Of a DNA stretch of 64,000 nt, positions 30,377 to 41,117 are shown piece by piece. Below the pieces are notes generated by a model. That model saw only the letters and a list, made by a program, of their open reading frames with translations. It did not search any database and had not been told where the DNA came from. The stretch spans positions 124,001-188,000 of the forward strand of contig CAVZQU010000019.1 in the NCBI GenBank assembly GCA_963777515.1, in the 5' to 3' direction. The DNA is from CAVSWT01 sp963777515 (GTDB lineage Bacteria > Bacteroidota > Ignavibacteria > Ignavibacteriales > Ignavibacteriaceae). Every line of letters starts with the position of its first letter. Within the stretch, counting starts at the first letter, position 1. A program made the position numbers and the translations under genes.

Positions 30377-33300
30377 ATGAAAATATTTATAATTGCAATC
30401 AAAGTTGCTGCATTATCGATTGTTATTCTAAACAGTACATTTGCCCAGCAACGATATAAATCCGAAGCAAATGCCGATGTAATTACTTATACAGTAAAAG
30501 AGGGTTTGCCGGTAAGCAAAATTGCCAGTGTTTCGCAAACAGCCGACGGATATGTTTGGATATCCGGGTTAGAAGGAACAGTTCGATTTAACGGTTATGA
30601 ATTTCAGGAGCCTGGCAAAGAATATGGCCTGCCGGATATGCAGTTTAACTGTTATGATTCAGTTTCAAATACAATGTATTTTGCCTCTCCCGATAAATTC
30701 ATAATTCTTAAAGACAATAAATTCAAATTATTCACAAAAAAAGACGGTTACCAAACTTCCGGTTTGCCGGGAAGAAACGTTGCTTTTATTAAGAAAGATA
30801 GTAAAAACAGAATCTGGATTGGAACATCAACAATTTATATTGATGCTGCTTATAACGGGAGTTTAACACTCTTTGAAAATGGAAAGTTTACCCTGTTTGA
30901 CTCTACCAAATTTCCACTACATAATGCTACCGATATGTTTGAGACCCCTTACGGAGATTTGCTCTTTTTTTCTGATGGTAAAAATACAAATACAGATGAT
31001 GAAGCTTACATTGCTCTTTATAAGAATGGTCAGTTTCAAAAAATCGATAAATCAAAAGGAGTAAATTTTTGCGGATCAGTATTTCTTTACAATAAAGTTA
31101 CTCCTGTTGCTGACGATAAGGGAAATACCTGGATACCGTTTATTGGCTCTGGAACCAATTCCAAATTAAACAGCGGTACAACTGGAGTATTAATGTATGA
31201 TGGAACAGATTTTCATTCATACCCCGGGCTCCAAAAATATCTTATTGGAAATACCAGAGTGACATCTGTTCTATATCTTGAAAAAGATAAAAATATATAC
31301 GCAACTATATCCAACCTTAACGGAGTTGTTTATTCAAAAGAATCTAACATTCTTTTCAAATTAGTAAATAGTAGATGGGAAAAAGTTGATTTATATAAAG
31401 ATATAGGAGATATTACTAACCTAACTACGAAAGAAAAAATCTTCGATTTCAAATATACATTTGCAAAACTCATTCCTCGCAATGAAATATTTCCGGATTT
31501 ACTTTCAATAGGTATTCTTGAAGAAACAGCTGTCTCCATATATAATGAACAATATTTTTACTTTGATAATGGATGGAAAAAGTATGATGGATTTAATGGT
31601 TTTCCAATTACTACAATTAAGGACGCTGCATTTATTCGAAATCCGCTTGGGTTTAGTTTGTATTTCCCTAACAAATCTGTTCTTCTTAATAAAAATGATG
31701 GAATAACTGATATTGAATGTTTATATCCTTATATGTATTCCGATAAAAATGGTATTGTCTGGATTTATTATTCAAATGCAGATGTGCTCACAGATTATTT
31801 TATCGGCCATTCAGGAATTAATGTTTGGGACGGTAACAAACTTCACAAAGTTACCACAAATGAAGGGTTAAGCAGCAACATAGTATATGATTTGACAGAA
31901 GACTCAAGAGGAAGAATATGGCTGCCAACAGATAAAGGCTTGGATTTAGCAAGAGCAATCTCAACGAATAATGATCAATGGGTAATTAAGGTTGATCCTA
32001 TCACAAGACGGGATAATAAAACTTATGATGTCAGCGACATTTTGGAAACTAAATCCGGCGAAATATATACATGGCAAAATTTTGTGCGGCCTGAACAGAG
32101 TGATATACACAAGGCGGATTTTTTCCTGGGAAAGATTGTTGGAGATAATATTGTGGAAATCCCAAACCCGCTGTCCGATAGTTTAAAAAGATTCAAATAT
32201 CAATCGCACCGTTTATATGAATTACCGAATGGAAATCTATTACTGGCAAGCAGCTATTCAGAATCGATTTCCAATTTGGAGGGAAGTATAACAAACTTAT
32301 TGATATTTAATTCGGGTAAATGGTCTATTCCTCCTTCAAGCTGGAACGTACCTCGGAAAAGTTTAAAATATGTCGGAACAATTCATGACAAAATGTACTT
32401 TTTAAGTCCGGGACGTTTTTACAGTTTTGATGGAAATAAGTTTACTGATCTTTCCGATAGTGTTAATGATCATGCTGATTTCAGGATTCTTAAAGAAGCA
32501 AGTTCAGCTGGAACTATTACCAATATTCAGGCTGGTAATTATCTATATATTAGGTTACGTCTGAAAGGACTTGCAATTTTTGATGGACAAAATCTGAATT
32601 TTTACACAACAAAAGACGGGCTTCCTACAGCAAACATTTGGGATCCTATTACTGATTTAAAAGGGAATGTATATTTTTTACATAATTTAGGCGGACTCAT
32701 TATAAATGGTGAACACTTTAATTCGTACTTTATTGACAACACTTCTCTAACCGGGCAAACCGCAATGTCTCAAGATCGCAATGGGAATATTTTATTTTGG
32801 TATCCTCATTTGGGTTTATACGTAGATAGAGAGAATTCGTTCAAAGGTAAAATTAAATTATCTTATGTAAAAGCTAATTCAAATCAATATTATTATGATA
32901 TACCTTCTTCATATTCTTATTCGGAAAACTCTTTTGTATTTAATTACACAGTTTTAAATTATAAAGATCCTAAATCCACCATCTACGAGCATAAGTTAGA
33001 AGGTTACGATTTAAATTGGTCGAAGGCAAGTAATCTGCAATTTTCAGAATATCAAAACGTCCCTCCGGGTGATTATAAGTTTCAGGTTGTTGCAATAAGT
33101 AAGAATGGATCAAAAACTAATCAAGCTACTTATGCATTTTCAATTTCGCCTCCTTTTTGGAAAACATGGTGGGCTTATTCAATTTACTTATTTATGTTTT
33201 TCGGTTTTTTATATACTGTTAGAAAAGTTGAATTAAAAAGACAAAGTAAAAACGCCGAGATCAAAGAAAGTAAATTAAGAGCTGAGGCAGCTGAACTTCA

Positions 33301-34070
33301 AGTAAATGCAGCTGAAGCTCAAGCAAAGGTAATTCAAGCGGAAAATGAAAGAAAAACTAAAGAGCTTGAAGAAGCACGCCAGCTTCAATTTCTATGCTTC
33401 CCAAAACAATTCCATCTCTCCCCCATCTCAATATCGCTGTTTACATGAAGACCGCTACAGAAGTCGGCGGAGATTATTATGATTTTAACGTTGGAATGGA
33501 TGGAACTCTCACAGTAGCAATTGGTGATGCAACCGGACATGGAATGCAAGCTGGAACAATTGTTTCAATGGCAAAAGCTTTATTTTCTTCCGGCGGTTCT
33601 AAGCTTGATATGAAAACTTATTTTAATCAAAGCAGCGATGCATTAAAGGAAATTGAACTTGGAAGATTAATGATGGCATTTATGATGATTAAAATAAAAA
33701 ACAATTCACTTGAAATTTGTAATGCCGGAATGCCTCCACTTTTTATTTACAGAAAACAATCAAAACAAGTTGAAGAAATATTATTAAAAGGAATGCCCTT
33801 AGGTGCAATAAAAAACTTTCCTTATGAAATAACAAAGACTGAATTATCAACTGGCGATACAATCCTATTACTTAGTGATGGACTGCCTGAATTGAAAAAT
33901 GAAAATAATATTCAATATGGTTATGAAAGAGTTAAAGAATCATTTAGACAAACTGCAGAAAAACAGCCGGAAGAAATTATTAATCATTTAAAAGATAGAA
34001 GGCTCACGATTGGGTAAATGATAAAGACCCGGATGATGATGTTACATTTGTTACTATAAAAGTAAAGTAG
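30377..34070 (+). pseudogene. Divergent propeller/Y_Y_Y receptor with SpoIIE-type phosphatase output (phosphatase 7), three indels
   Basis: Frame 1 (30377-33448) has a signal peptide, a divergent propeller with few canonical LWIGT blades, a Y_Y_Y domain (nt about 32920-33150), a membrane helix (nt about 33165-33225) and a coiled coil, then loses frame at about 33388. The SpoIIE domain continues in another frame (from about 33394: VGGDYYDF, GDATGHGMQAG, LSDGLPELK). That frame also ends early at 34017, because two more single-base insertions near 33993-34011 move the expected DDDVTFVTIKVK into a third frame ending at TAG 34068-34070. Three indels in the catalytic third make loss of function plausible. 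An internal ATG at 33394 could still yield a 207-residue solo domain lacking the final DDD metal motif. Confidence 0.8.
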
Positions 34071-34143
34071 AGATTTGGCAGAATTAAACGAGGGTGACAC
34101 AAACTGATTATGAAATTCTAAATAAAAAATAATAATTAAAATT

Positions 34144-37100
34144 ATGCATTATAAAAAAATTAGCAAGCTAATACTCTTATTTCTTATCACTGGTAAATTG
34201 TTTGCCCAGTTGCCAAACATCCAGTTTGAAAATATAACTACTGCGAATGGTCTTGCCGATGATGACAATACTTTTCAAATTTATCAGGATACAAAGGGTT
34301 TCATGTGGTTTTCAACACGCGGGGGCTTATCCCGGTATGACGGATATTCCTTTAAAAACTACAGATACAATCCTTTTGACAGTACTTCAATTCGAGGAAA
34401 CATTGTTACGGCAATTTATGAGGATAAATTTGGTCAACTATGGATTGGTGCTAATGGCTTAAACAAGTTTGATCCGGTTAGTGAAGAATTTATTTATTAT
34501 CAGCATAATCCGGATGATTCAACTTCTCTAGCTAATAATGGAATTGCTGACATTCTACAAGATGGCGACAAAGGTCTTTGGATCGCAACTGACAATGGGC
34601 TTGATTTCTTTGACTTTAAAAACAAAAATTTTACGCATTATATGCACAATCCAAATGACACAACTTCTATTTCTAGCAATATTGTATCAATAATTTACAT
34701 TGATAAAAAAAATACTTTATGGGTGGGGACAGGATCAACCGACATCACGGTAAACGATCGGGGTGGATTAAATCGATTTGATCCCGACAACAAAAACATT
34801 CAAACACTATTTTCACTCAAATGATAATGAGTGCAGTTTGGCTGACAACAATATATCCAAAATAATTGAAGATAAAGAAGGTAATCTTTATGTCGGTACA
34901 GCAAAGGCAACATTACATCGATATAATCGCGAGCAGGATTGTTTTGAACGTTTGAATAGCCAAAATAAAAATTATCCCTATGCTCCCTTAGGGAAAGGAT
35001 TTACATTTTTCAAGGCAGCGGTTCTTGGTTTTGTGCAAGACAGGGAGAGTAATTATTGGGTATCAACATTCTCCGGAGGCTTAAATTACTTTGACTTGAA
35101 ACACAACCTAATGAAACATTATCCGGACTTAAGTGATGACAGTTATCAATTAGGCAGCAAAAATGTTGAAGATATTTATGAAGACAGGCAAGGGATAATA
35201 TGGTTGAGTGTTTTCAAAAATGGTGTCTATAAAGTTATCCCATCTCACAAACGTTTTCATCCTTTGGCTAATAATTCTGAATTGTATAATCTGCTTAAGG
35301 ACAGTGATGTGCGTGTCCTTTTAGAAGATTCGCATGGTACATTTTGGATAGGAACAAGTACAGACATTTTTAGATTTTATCCATCAACCGGAATGATAAA
35401 GAATTACAGTAATACTTTTAATTTTAATATCCGGTTTATTGATGCTTTATATGAAGATAGCAAAGCTGGCATGTGGTTTTGTGGGGCTGGTGTCGGACTT
35501 AATCGAATAGATTTAAAAACCGGAATTGTAAAAAGGTACTTGCCGGATGATAAAATAGAAAGTTTTCCCTCCTGGTCTGCACAGACTATGAGTGCCGAGA
35601 ATGATAGCATACTATGGTTAGGATGTGAAGACGATGGATTGATTCATTTTAATATAAATTCCAAAACCTTTATCCAGTACAAAAATAATCTTTCGAATGA
35701 AAGAAGCTTAAGTGATAATACCGTTTGGTATACAATGATAGATCAGAAAAAAGATCTCTGGCTTGGTACTAATAATGGATTAAATCACTTTAATCGATTA
35801 ACAGGGGATTTTGACAGGTTCTTGTCTGGAGTTGAAATACATGTAATTCTCGAAGATCGTAAGAATAATTTATGGCTTGGAACGATTAATAACGGATTAA
35901 TCCGATTTAATATAAAAACAGGAAAAAGTGTTTCTTTTGATAAGGCAGATGGTCTACTTGGCAATGATATCTTCGCATTGTTAGAAGATGATCAGGGATA
36001 TATCTGGATTGGTTCGGCAGCCGGATTAAACAGGTTAGATCCAAGTTCAATGACTTTTACTTCCTTTAAAAAAGAAGATGGTGTTCAAAGCAGGCTTACA
36101 ATTTGGGCTGATGCAACTTTAAAAACAAAAAATGGGAAATTATTATTTGGAGGAAATGAAGGAATAACTGCTTTTGCACCGGATCAGTTTAAAGTAAATA
36201 CCTTTCCACCCTATGTATCTATAACAGGATTGTCGATATTTGATAAACCATATAAAGAAAAAGGAATTCTTGATTCAATTATAACTCTAGATTATAATCA
36301 AAACGATCTTACAATTGAGTATGTCGGTCTGCATTTTAAAAATCCGTCTAATAATAAATATATGGTAAAACTTGAACCTTATGAAAAAGGGTGGAGCAAG
36401 CCTAGCTATCTTCGTAAAGCACGTTATACAAATCTGGCTCCCGGGAAATACATATTTTATGTTAAAGCCTCAAACAGTGATGGAGTGTGGAATGAAGAAG
36501 GGAAAAAATTATCAATTATTATAAGTCCTCCAATTTGGGCTACGTGGTGGGCTTATTCATTTTATATATTTGTAATATTTGGGTTTCTTTATTCAACCAG
36601 AAAATTTGAGTTAAATAGACAGAAAAAAAATTCGGAAATAAAGGAAAGTAAATTAAGAGCAGAAGCAGCAGAACTTCAAGCGAAAGCCGCAGAGGCACAG
36701 GCAAAGGTGATACAAGCTGAGAACGAAAGGAAAACAGAAGAACTTGAAGAGGCACGACAACTGCAGTTATCAATGCTGCCAAATGAAATTCCCTCACTCC
36801 CCCATCTCAATATTTCAGTATACATGAAAACAGCTACAGAAGTTGGTGGGGACTATTATGACTTTTCGACAAAAGAAGACGATTCATTGAATATCTGTAT
36901 TGGCGATGCTACCGGACATGGAATGAAAGCCGGAACGATTGTCTCAATGATGAAATCACTTTTCACTGCAAATTCAATAGATAAAAGTTTGGAAGATTTT
37001 TTTACTACATCAAATTATGCGTTAAAAAATTCAAAGATGGATAAAATGATGATGGCTTTTGCAATGATAAATATTAATTCTAATAAACTAAAAATTGCAA

Positions 37101-37447
37101 ATGCTGGAATACCTCCAATCTATATTTATAGAAAAATGAAAAATATTGTTGAAGAAATAAATCTTAATGGGCTGCCTATTGGGGCGATGAAAAATTCTGA
37201 ATATGACATTTATGAAGGTGAGCTTGCGGAAGGTGATACTATTTTAATGTTAAGTGACGGATTCCCTGAATTGCGGAATGTTGAAAACGAAATGTTTGGC
37301 TACGAAAAATTAAAGAAAGTTTTTGCGAATAACGCGAATAAATCATCGGAAGAAATTATTTCAATATTAAAAGAAGACGGATCTCGCTGGGTAAATGATA
37401 AAGATCCTAACGATGATGTAACATTTGTGGTAATAAAGGTAAAATGA
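34144..37447 (+). pseudogene. Propeller/Y_Y_Y receptor with SpoIIE-type phosphatase output (phosphatase 8), one frameshift in the propeller
   Basis: Frame 1 (34144-34824) has a signal peptide and the first propeller blades (MWFSTRGGLSRYDGYSF). The sequence DPDNK then should continue TFKHYFHSNDNE, which is found in another frame that runs to 37447. One base too many (or too few) in the A-run at 34792-34796 explains it. Restored length is about 1101 residues: propeller, Y_Y_Y (nt about 36280-36520), membrane helix (nt about 36533-36595), coiled coil and SpoIIE domain (VGGDYYDF, GDATGHGMKAG, LSDGFPELR, NDDVTFVV). A homopolymer indel is typical of sequencing error but also of phase variation or decay. 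Its phosphatase domain resembles that of phosphatase 3 (FFTTSNYALKNS versus FFTSSNAAIKNS). Confidence 0.85.
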
Positions 37448-37652
37448 AGACTGTGGAATTTTTCAAACGTTCTTCACAACAAAGCCACCAGGTGAAGGAA
37501 CGGGGCTTGGACTTTCTTTGATTTATGACATTGTTACAAAAGTTCACGGCGGTGAATTAGAAGTTGAGACAAAAGAAGGCGAAGGAACCGAGTTTATTAT
37601 TAAATTAATTACGGAATCGGTTCATCATAAAAACCAGGTTAGTGTACAATGA
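37446..37652 (+). pseudogene. C-terminal remnant of a histidine kinase (HATPase_c end)
   Basis: Between phosphatases 8 and 9 one frame reads GIFQTFFTTKPPGEGTGLGL, then SLIYDIVTKVHGGELEVETK and GEGTEFIIKL, and stops at TGA 37650-37652. This is the F box/G2 box end of a histidine-kinase ATPase domain. Nothing of the kinase is left upstream: the similarity begins right after the stop of phosphatase 8, without a start codon or N-terminal domains. It is about 68 codons long. The last codons overlap the ATG of phosphatase 9 (37649), as expected if the lost kinase gene once preceded it. It points to a deletion or recombination junction at about 37446-37455. Confidence 0.8.
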
Positions 37653-40600
37653 AATATTTTTTCTTCTCCATAATTTTATATTTAAGCAGCATGTACTGTT
37701 ACCCTCAATCCGGGCTGCCTGTAGAGTTGCATTTTAACAGGTTAACCGTTCAGAACGGCCTGCCGGAAGGAACCGTTCTTTCGATGATACAAGACAAAGA
37801 AGGGTACATCTGGATGAGTACGCAGCGGGGTTTGGTACGGTATGACGGTTATCATGCCAGAATCTACACCATGGGTATTACAGATCCTAATAAAACAAAT
37901 GTAACCAAAATCTTCCAGGATCGAAAAGGACGGCTTTGGGTGGGAATGAGAAGTTCGAATTCAATCTATCTTTATAACCGGCAACAGGATCGTTTTATTC
38001 GCTGCCTTATTGATTCATCCGCTTCTGATTTATACAATTCAAGTTATATATTCGATATCCATGACGATAACCGGGACCGCCTTTGGATTGCATCATATAA
38101 TCTTAGTAATAACACTTCTTCATTTTTTTTGTTCCATCCGCAAACCGGTAACTATCAGTGGTATGGCATACGGGAAAGCGGTAAATACCACGTAAATGCC
38201 ACTTTCCTTCTTGCCGAATTGCAGGATTCTTCTGGGCATATCTGGCTAAGCACCAGCAACGGGTTATATGAGTTCAACGAAAACAGTCATTCCTTTACTC
38301 CTTACCTGGCAACTTCTGATTCAGCGAAGCAAAAAGGATTTGTCAGTATCACAGAAGACTCCAATCACCCGGATTATCTTTGGCTGACCAATACGCATTA
38401 CAGTTCATTTGACGGATCAATCGATTTTAACACTCAGAAAGGACTTTGGCGGTTTAATACAAGAACCGATTCCGCTGTTGCTTTTTACCATGATCCTGCT
38501 AACCTCTTTAGCATAGCCAGCGATACGGTTTTCAAGGTATTTAACGACCGCAGCCACCGGTTATGGATCGGCACAGAAAAAGGATTGTCGCTATATAATC
38601 CCGCTAAAAATAATTTCATCAACTATTATCCGACAGAAAAACAATTCGGAAATAATGATGCCGTCATTGACATCCTCGAAGATAAAGCTGGTAATTTTTG
38701 GTGCCAGACCGGATTCGGCCTGCTTTATTTTAATACCCTCACCCGCACATTTACCCGAATTACTGCCAATCCAAAGCAATCCGATGGATTGATCTTAAAT
38801 AATTGGAATCACACGTTAATGCTGGATAAAAACGGTACGCTATGGTTCGGTGTTCAGCAACTTGGGATTCAATGGATTAATCGCCGGCGTTCCGGTTTTG
38901 TTCAATACAGCAATAATCCCGGAGCTTTGCATTATTTCCCCGGAGGCACGGTATCGCCACGTCAATTATATGGATTTGCCAAAGCCTCCGACGGCACTAT
39001 TTGGATAGGAGCTAATCACGGGTTATACCACTGGCGTCCCGGAACAGATTCTTTCACGGCAATCAAATTCTGGAAGGGCAAGGCAGTACAACCATCAGCA
39101 GGTCCGGTGATGGTAGATAAAAAAGGTAAGATCTGGTTTGGCGGCGGTAATAACGGAGATCACGGCCTGGATTGCTATGATCCGCGCACAGGGGAAACTA
39201 CTTATTACCGGTATAACAAAAAAGATTCCACCTCCCTGAGCAGCAATAATATCAATGCTATCTACCAGGATCATTCGGGAAATATATGGGTGGGAACAGA
39301 CGGAGGCGGTATATGTAAATTTGATCCTGCAACGGGGAAATTCACCCGCTACCCTTATATTCGAAACAATTTATTTAATCATAATAATCACGGGGCACTG
39401 GATGATGCCTTGGTATACTTTATTGTTGAAGATAAGAACGGGACACTTTGGGTTGGAACCAACAGAGGGAGCCTTAACCGGTTCAACCGGAATACAGGCA
39501 CCTTTACTTCTTATTTAGGAATAACTCCCGGTTTAACCACAATACTTAGTATTAAAGAAGGCCCTAAAAACGATCTCTGGGTAGGCACTTATGATAGCGG
39601 GATCTTCCGGTTTAATCCCAAGACGTCCCAGGTAGAAAGATATACGGAAAAGAACGGCTTGCTGTATAACGGCACTTTCGCAATACTGAGAGACAGCAGC
39701 AACAATTTATGGTTACCCTCCTATAGAGGCATTTCCATATTCAACCCGAAAACCGGTAAGGTGAGAAACCTCACCGGTGCTGACGGACTTCCGGGAAGCA
39801 ATTTTACTTTTGGCTTTAAAGTCAGCAACAACCAATTTCTTTTTAGCTGCGATAATGGATTTATTTCAGTCAATCCTGAGGACTTCACTCCCGATACCCA
39901 TGCGCCCCTTGTGAATGTTCAATCAGCAGCCTTTACGATTCCCGGCAGCCGGCCCATGCGGGATTCAACCATGGCGGCCTTTGGTAAAAAAAACATCGAG
40001 CTCGCTTATAATGAAAACAGGCTTACATTCAGGTATGTGGGACTTTATTACCAAAACGCGAACCTGGTTCACTATGCCTACAAGCTGGACGGATATGATG
40101 AAAACTGGATCAGCGCCGGCACACAGCGAACAGTCGTGTATACCAATCTCTCACCTGGTACTTACAACTTTCGCATAAAGGCAGCTAACCCCGATGGGGT
40201 ATGGAGCAAAGATAATCCATCCATAATCATTACCATAAATCCTCCCTGGTGGAAAACCGGTTGGGCCTATTCATTTTACGGATTGTTCTTAATTCTTGGA
40301 ATTATTATCGGAGACCGGATACAAAGACATCGGGTTGTGAAAAGAGAACGTGAACATGCAGAGCTAAAGCAAAAAACACAGGAACTTGAAGAAGCCCGCA
40401 AGCTTCAGCTTTCAATGCTTCCTAAAGATGTGCCTCAGGTCCCGAATCTTGATATAGCAGTCTATATGCAGACAGCCACGGAAGTCGGCGGAGATTATTA
40501 TGATTTCCGTATTGCACCGGATAGAAGTTTAAACATCGCTCTTGGCGACGCTACCGGGCATGGAATGCAGGCAGGAACTCTCGTCACAATTATGAAAGGA

Positions 40601-41089
40601 ATATTTACCATAGAAGCAGATGAAAGTGATGTGATTCCCTTCTTTCAGAAATCGGTGCAGGCAATAAAAGAAATTAAACTCGGCAGACTAATGATGGCTT
40701 TCGCTTTCTTAAAAATAAAAGGAACGGAGCTTTCGCTTTCAAATGCAGGTGTGCCGCCGGTTTACATTTACAGGAAAGATAAAAATGAAGTCGAAGAAAT
40801 TGATAATAAAGGTATGCCTCTCGGCGCGATGAGTAACTTCCCTTACAAAGAAACAAAAACAGAATTGAAAAGCGGCGATGTGATTTACCTTTTAAGCGAC
40901 GGCTTCCCGGAGTTATCGAACAATGAAAAAGAAATGTACGGTTATGAAAGAATAATAAAAACATTTAAAGAAGTTGCTAACAACTCCGCGGAAGAAATTA
41001 TTGAGAAATTAAAGAAAGAAATAAACGACTGGTCAGGCGATAAATTACCCGAAGATGATGTTACGTTTGTTGTTATAAAAGTGAAATGA
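37649..41089 (+). CDS. Propeller/Y_Y_Y receptor with SpoIIE-type phosphatase output (phosphatase 9)
   Basis: Complete, 1146 residues. Signal peptide (about 1-19), propeller blades (IWMSTQRGLVRYDGYHA, IWVGTDGGGICKFDP and similar), Y_Y_Y domain (about 781-864), membrane helix (about 867-887), a short coiled coil and SpoIIE domain (about 911-1146). Motifs VGGDYYDF, GDATGHGMQAG, LSDGFPELS and DDVTFVV are intact. The propeller coding region is visibly richer in G+C, with more CCG, GGC and CGG codons than the other phosphatase genes, which suggests a different origin. The ATG overlaps the stop of a histidine kinase remnant. No insert domain is present. It is the last gene of the + strand signalling block and converges on the symporter gene 28 bases away. 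Confidence 0.92.
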   Translation: MKYFFFSIILYLSSMYCYPQSGLPVELHFNRLTVQNGLPEGTVLSMIQDKEGYIWMSTQRGLVRYDGYHARIYTMGITDPNKTNVTKIFQDRKGRLWVGMRSSNSIYLYNRQQDRFIRCLIDSSASDLYNSSYIFDIHDDNRDRLWIASYNLSNNTSSFFLFHPQTGNYQWYGIRESGKYHVNATFLLAELQDSSGHIWLSTSNGLYEFNENSHSFTPYLATSDSAKQKGFVSITEDSNHPDYLWLTNTHYSSFDGSIDFNTQKGLWRFNTRTDSAVAFYHDPANLFSIASDTVFKVFNDRSHRLWIGTEKGLSLYNPAKNNFINYYPTEKQFGNNDAVIDILEDKAGNFWCQTGFGLLYFNTLTRTFTRITANPKQSDGLILNNWNHTLMLDKNGTLWFGVQQLGIQWINRRRSGFVQYSNNPGALHYFPGGTVSPRQLYGFAKASDGTIWIGANHGLYHWRPGTDSFTAIKFWKGKAVQPSAGPVMVDKKGKIWFGGGNNGDHGLDCYDPRTGETTYYRYNKKDSTSLSSNNINAIYQDHSGNIWVGTDGGGICKFDPATGKFTRYPYIRNNLFNHNNHGALDDALVYFIVEDKNGTLWVGTNRGSLNRFNRNTGTFTSYLGITPGLTTILSIKEGPKNDLWVGTYDSGIFRFNPKTSQVERYTEKNGLLYNGTFAILRDSSNNLWLPSYRGISIFNPKTGKVRNLTGADGLPGSNFTFGFKVSNNQFLFSCDNGFISVNPEDFTPDTHAPLVNVQSAAFTIPGSRPMRDSTMAAFGKKNIELAYNENRLTFRYVGLYYQNANLVHYAYKLDGYDENWISAGTQRTVVYTNLSPGTYNFRIKAANPDGVWSKDNPSIIITINPPWWKTGWAYSFYGLFLILGIIIGDRIQRHRVVKREREHAELKQKTQELEEARKLQLSMLPKDVPQVPNLDIAVYMQTATEVGGDYYDFRIAPDRSLNIALGDATGHGMQAGTLVTIMKGIFTIEADESDVIPFFQKSVQAIKEIKLGRLMMAFAFLKIKGTELSLSNAGVPPVYIYRKDKNEVEEIDNKGMPLGAMSNFPYKETKTELKSGDVIYLLSDGFPELSNNEKEMYGYERIIKTFKEVANNSAEEIIEKLKKEINDWSGDKLPEDDVTFVVIKVK

Positions 41090-41117
41090 AAACAATATTA
41101 CACAATAATATTATATT

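Noticed and set aside
40674..40964. Antisense frame of 96 codons within phosphatase 9
   Set aside because: It overlaps the catalytic domain of an intact gene and is Leu/Phe-rich shadow sequence.
1..41089. The signalling block as a transposon or prophage
   Set aside because: No transposase, integrase, terminal repeats or phage structural genes are seen; the repetition is of paralogous genes.
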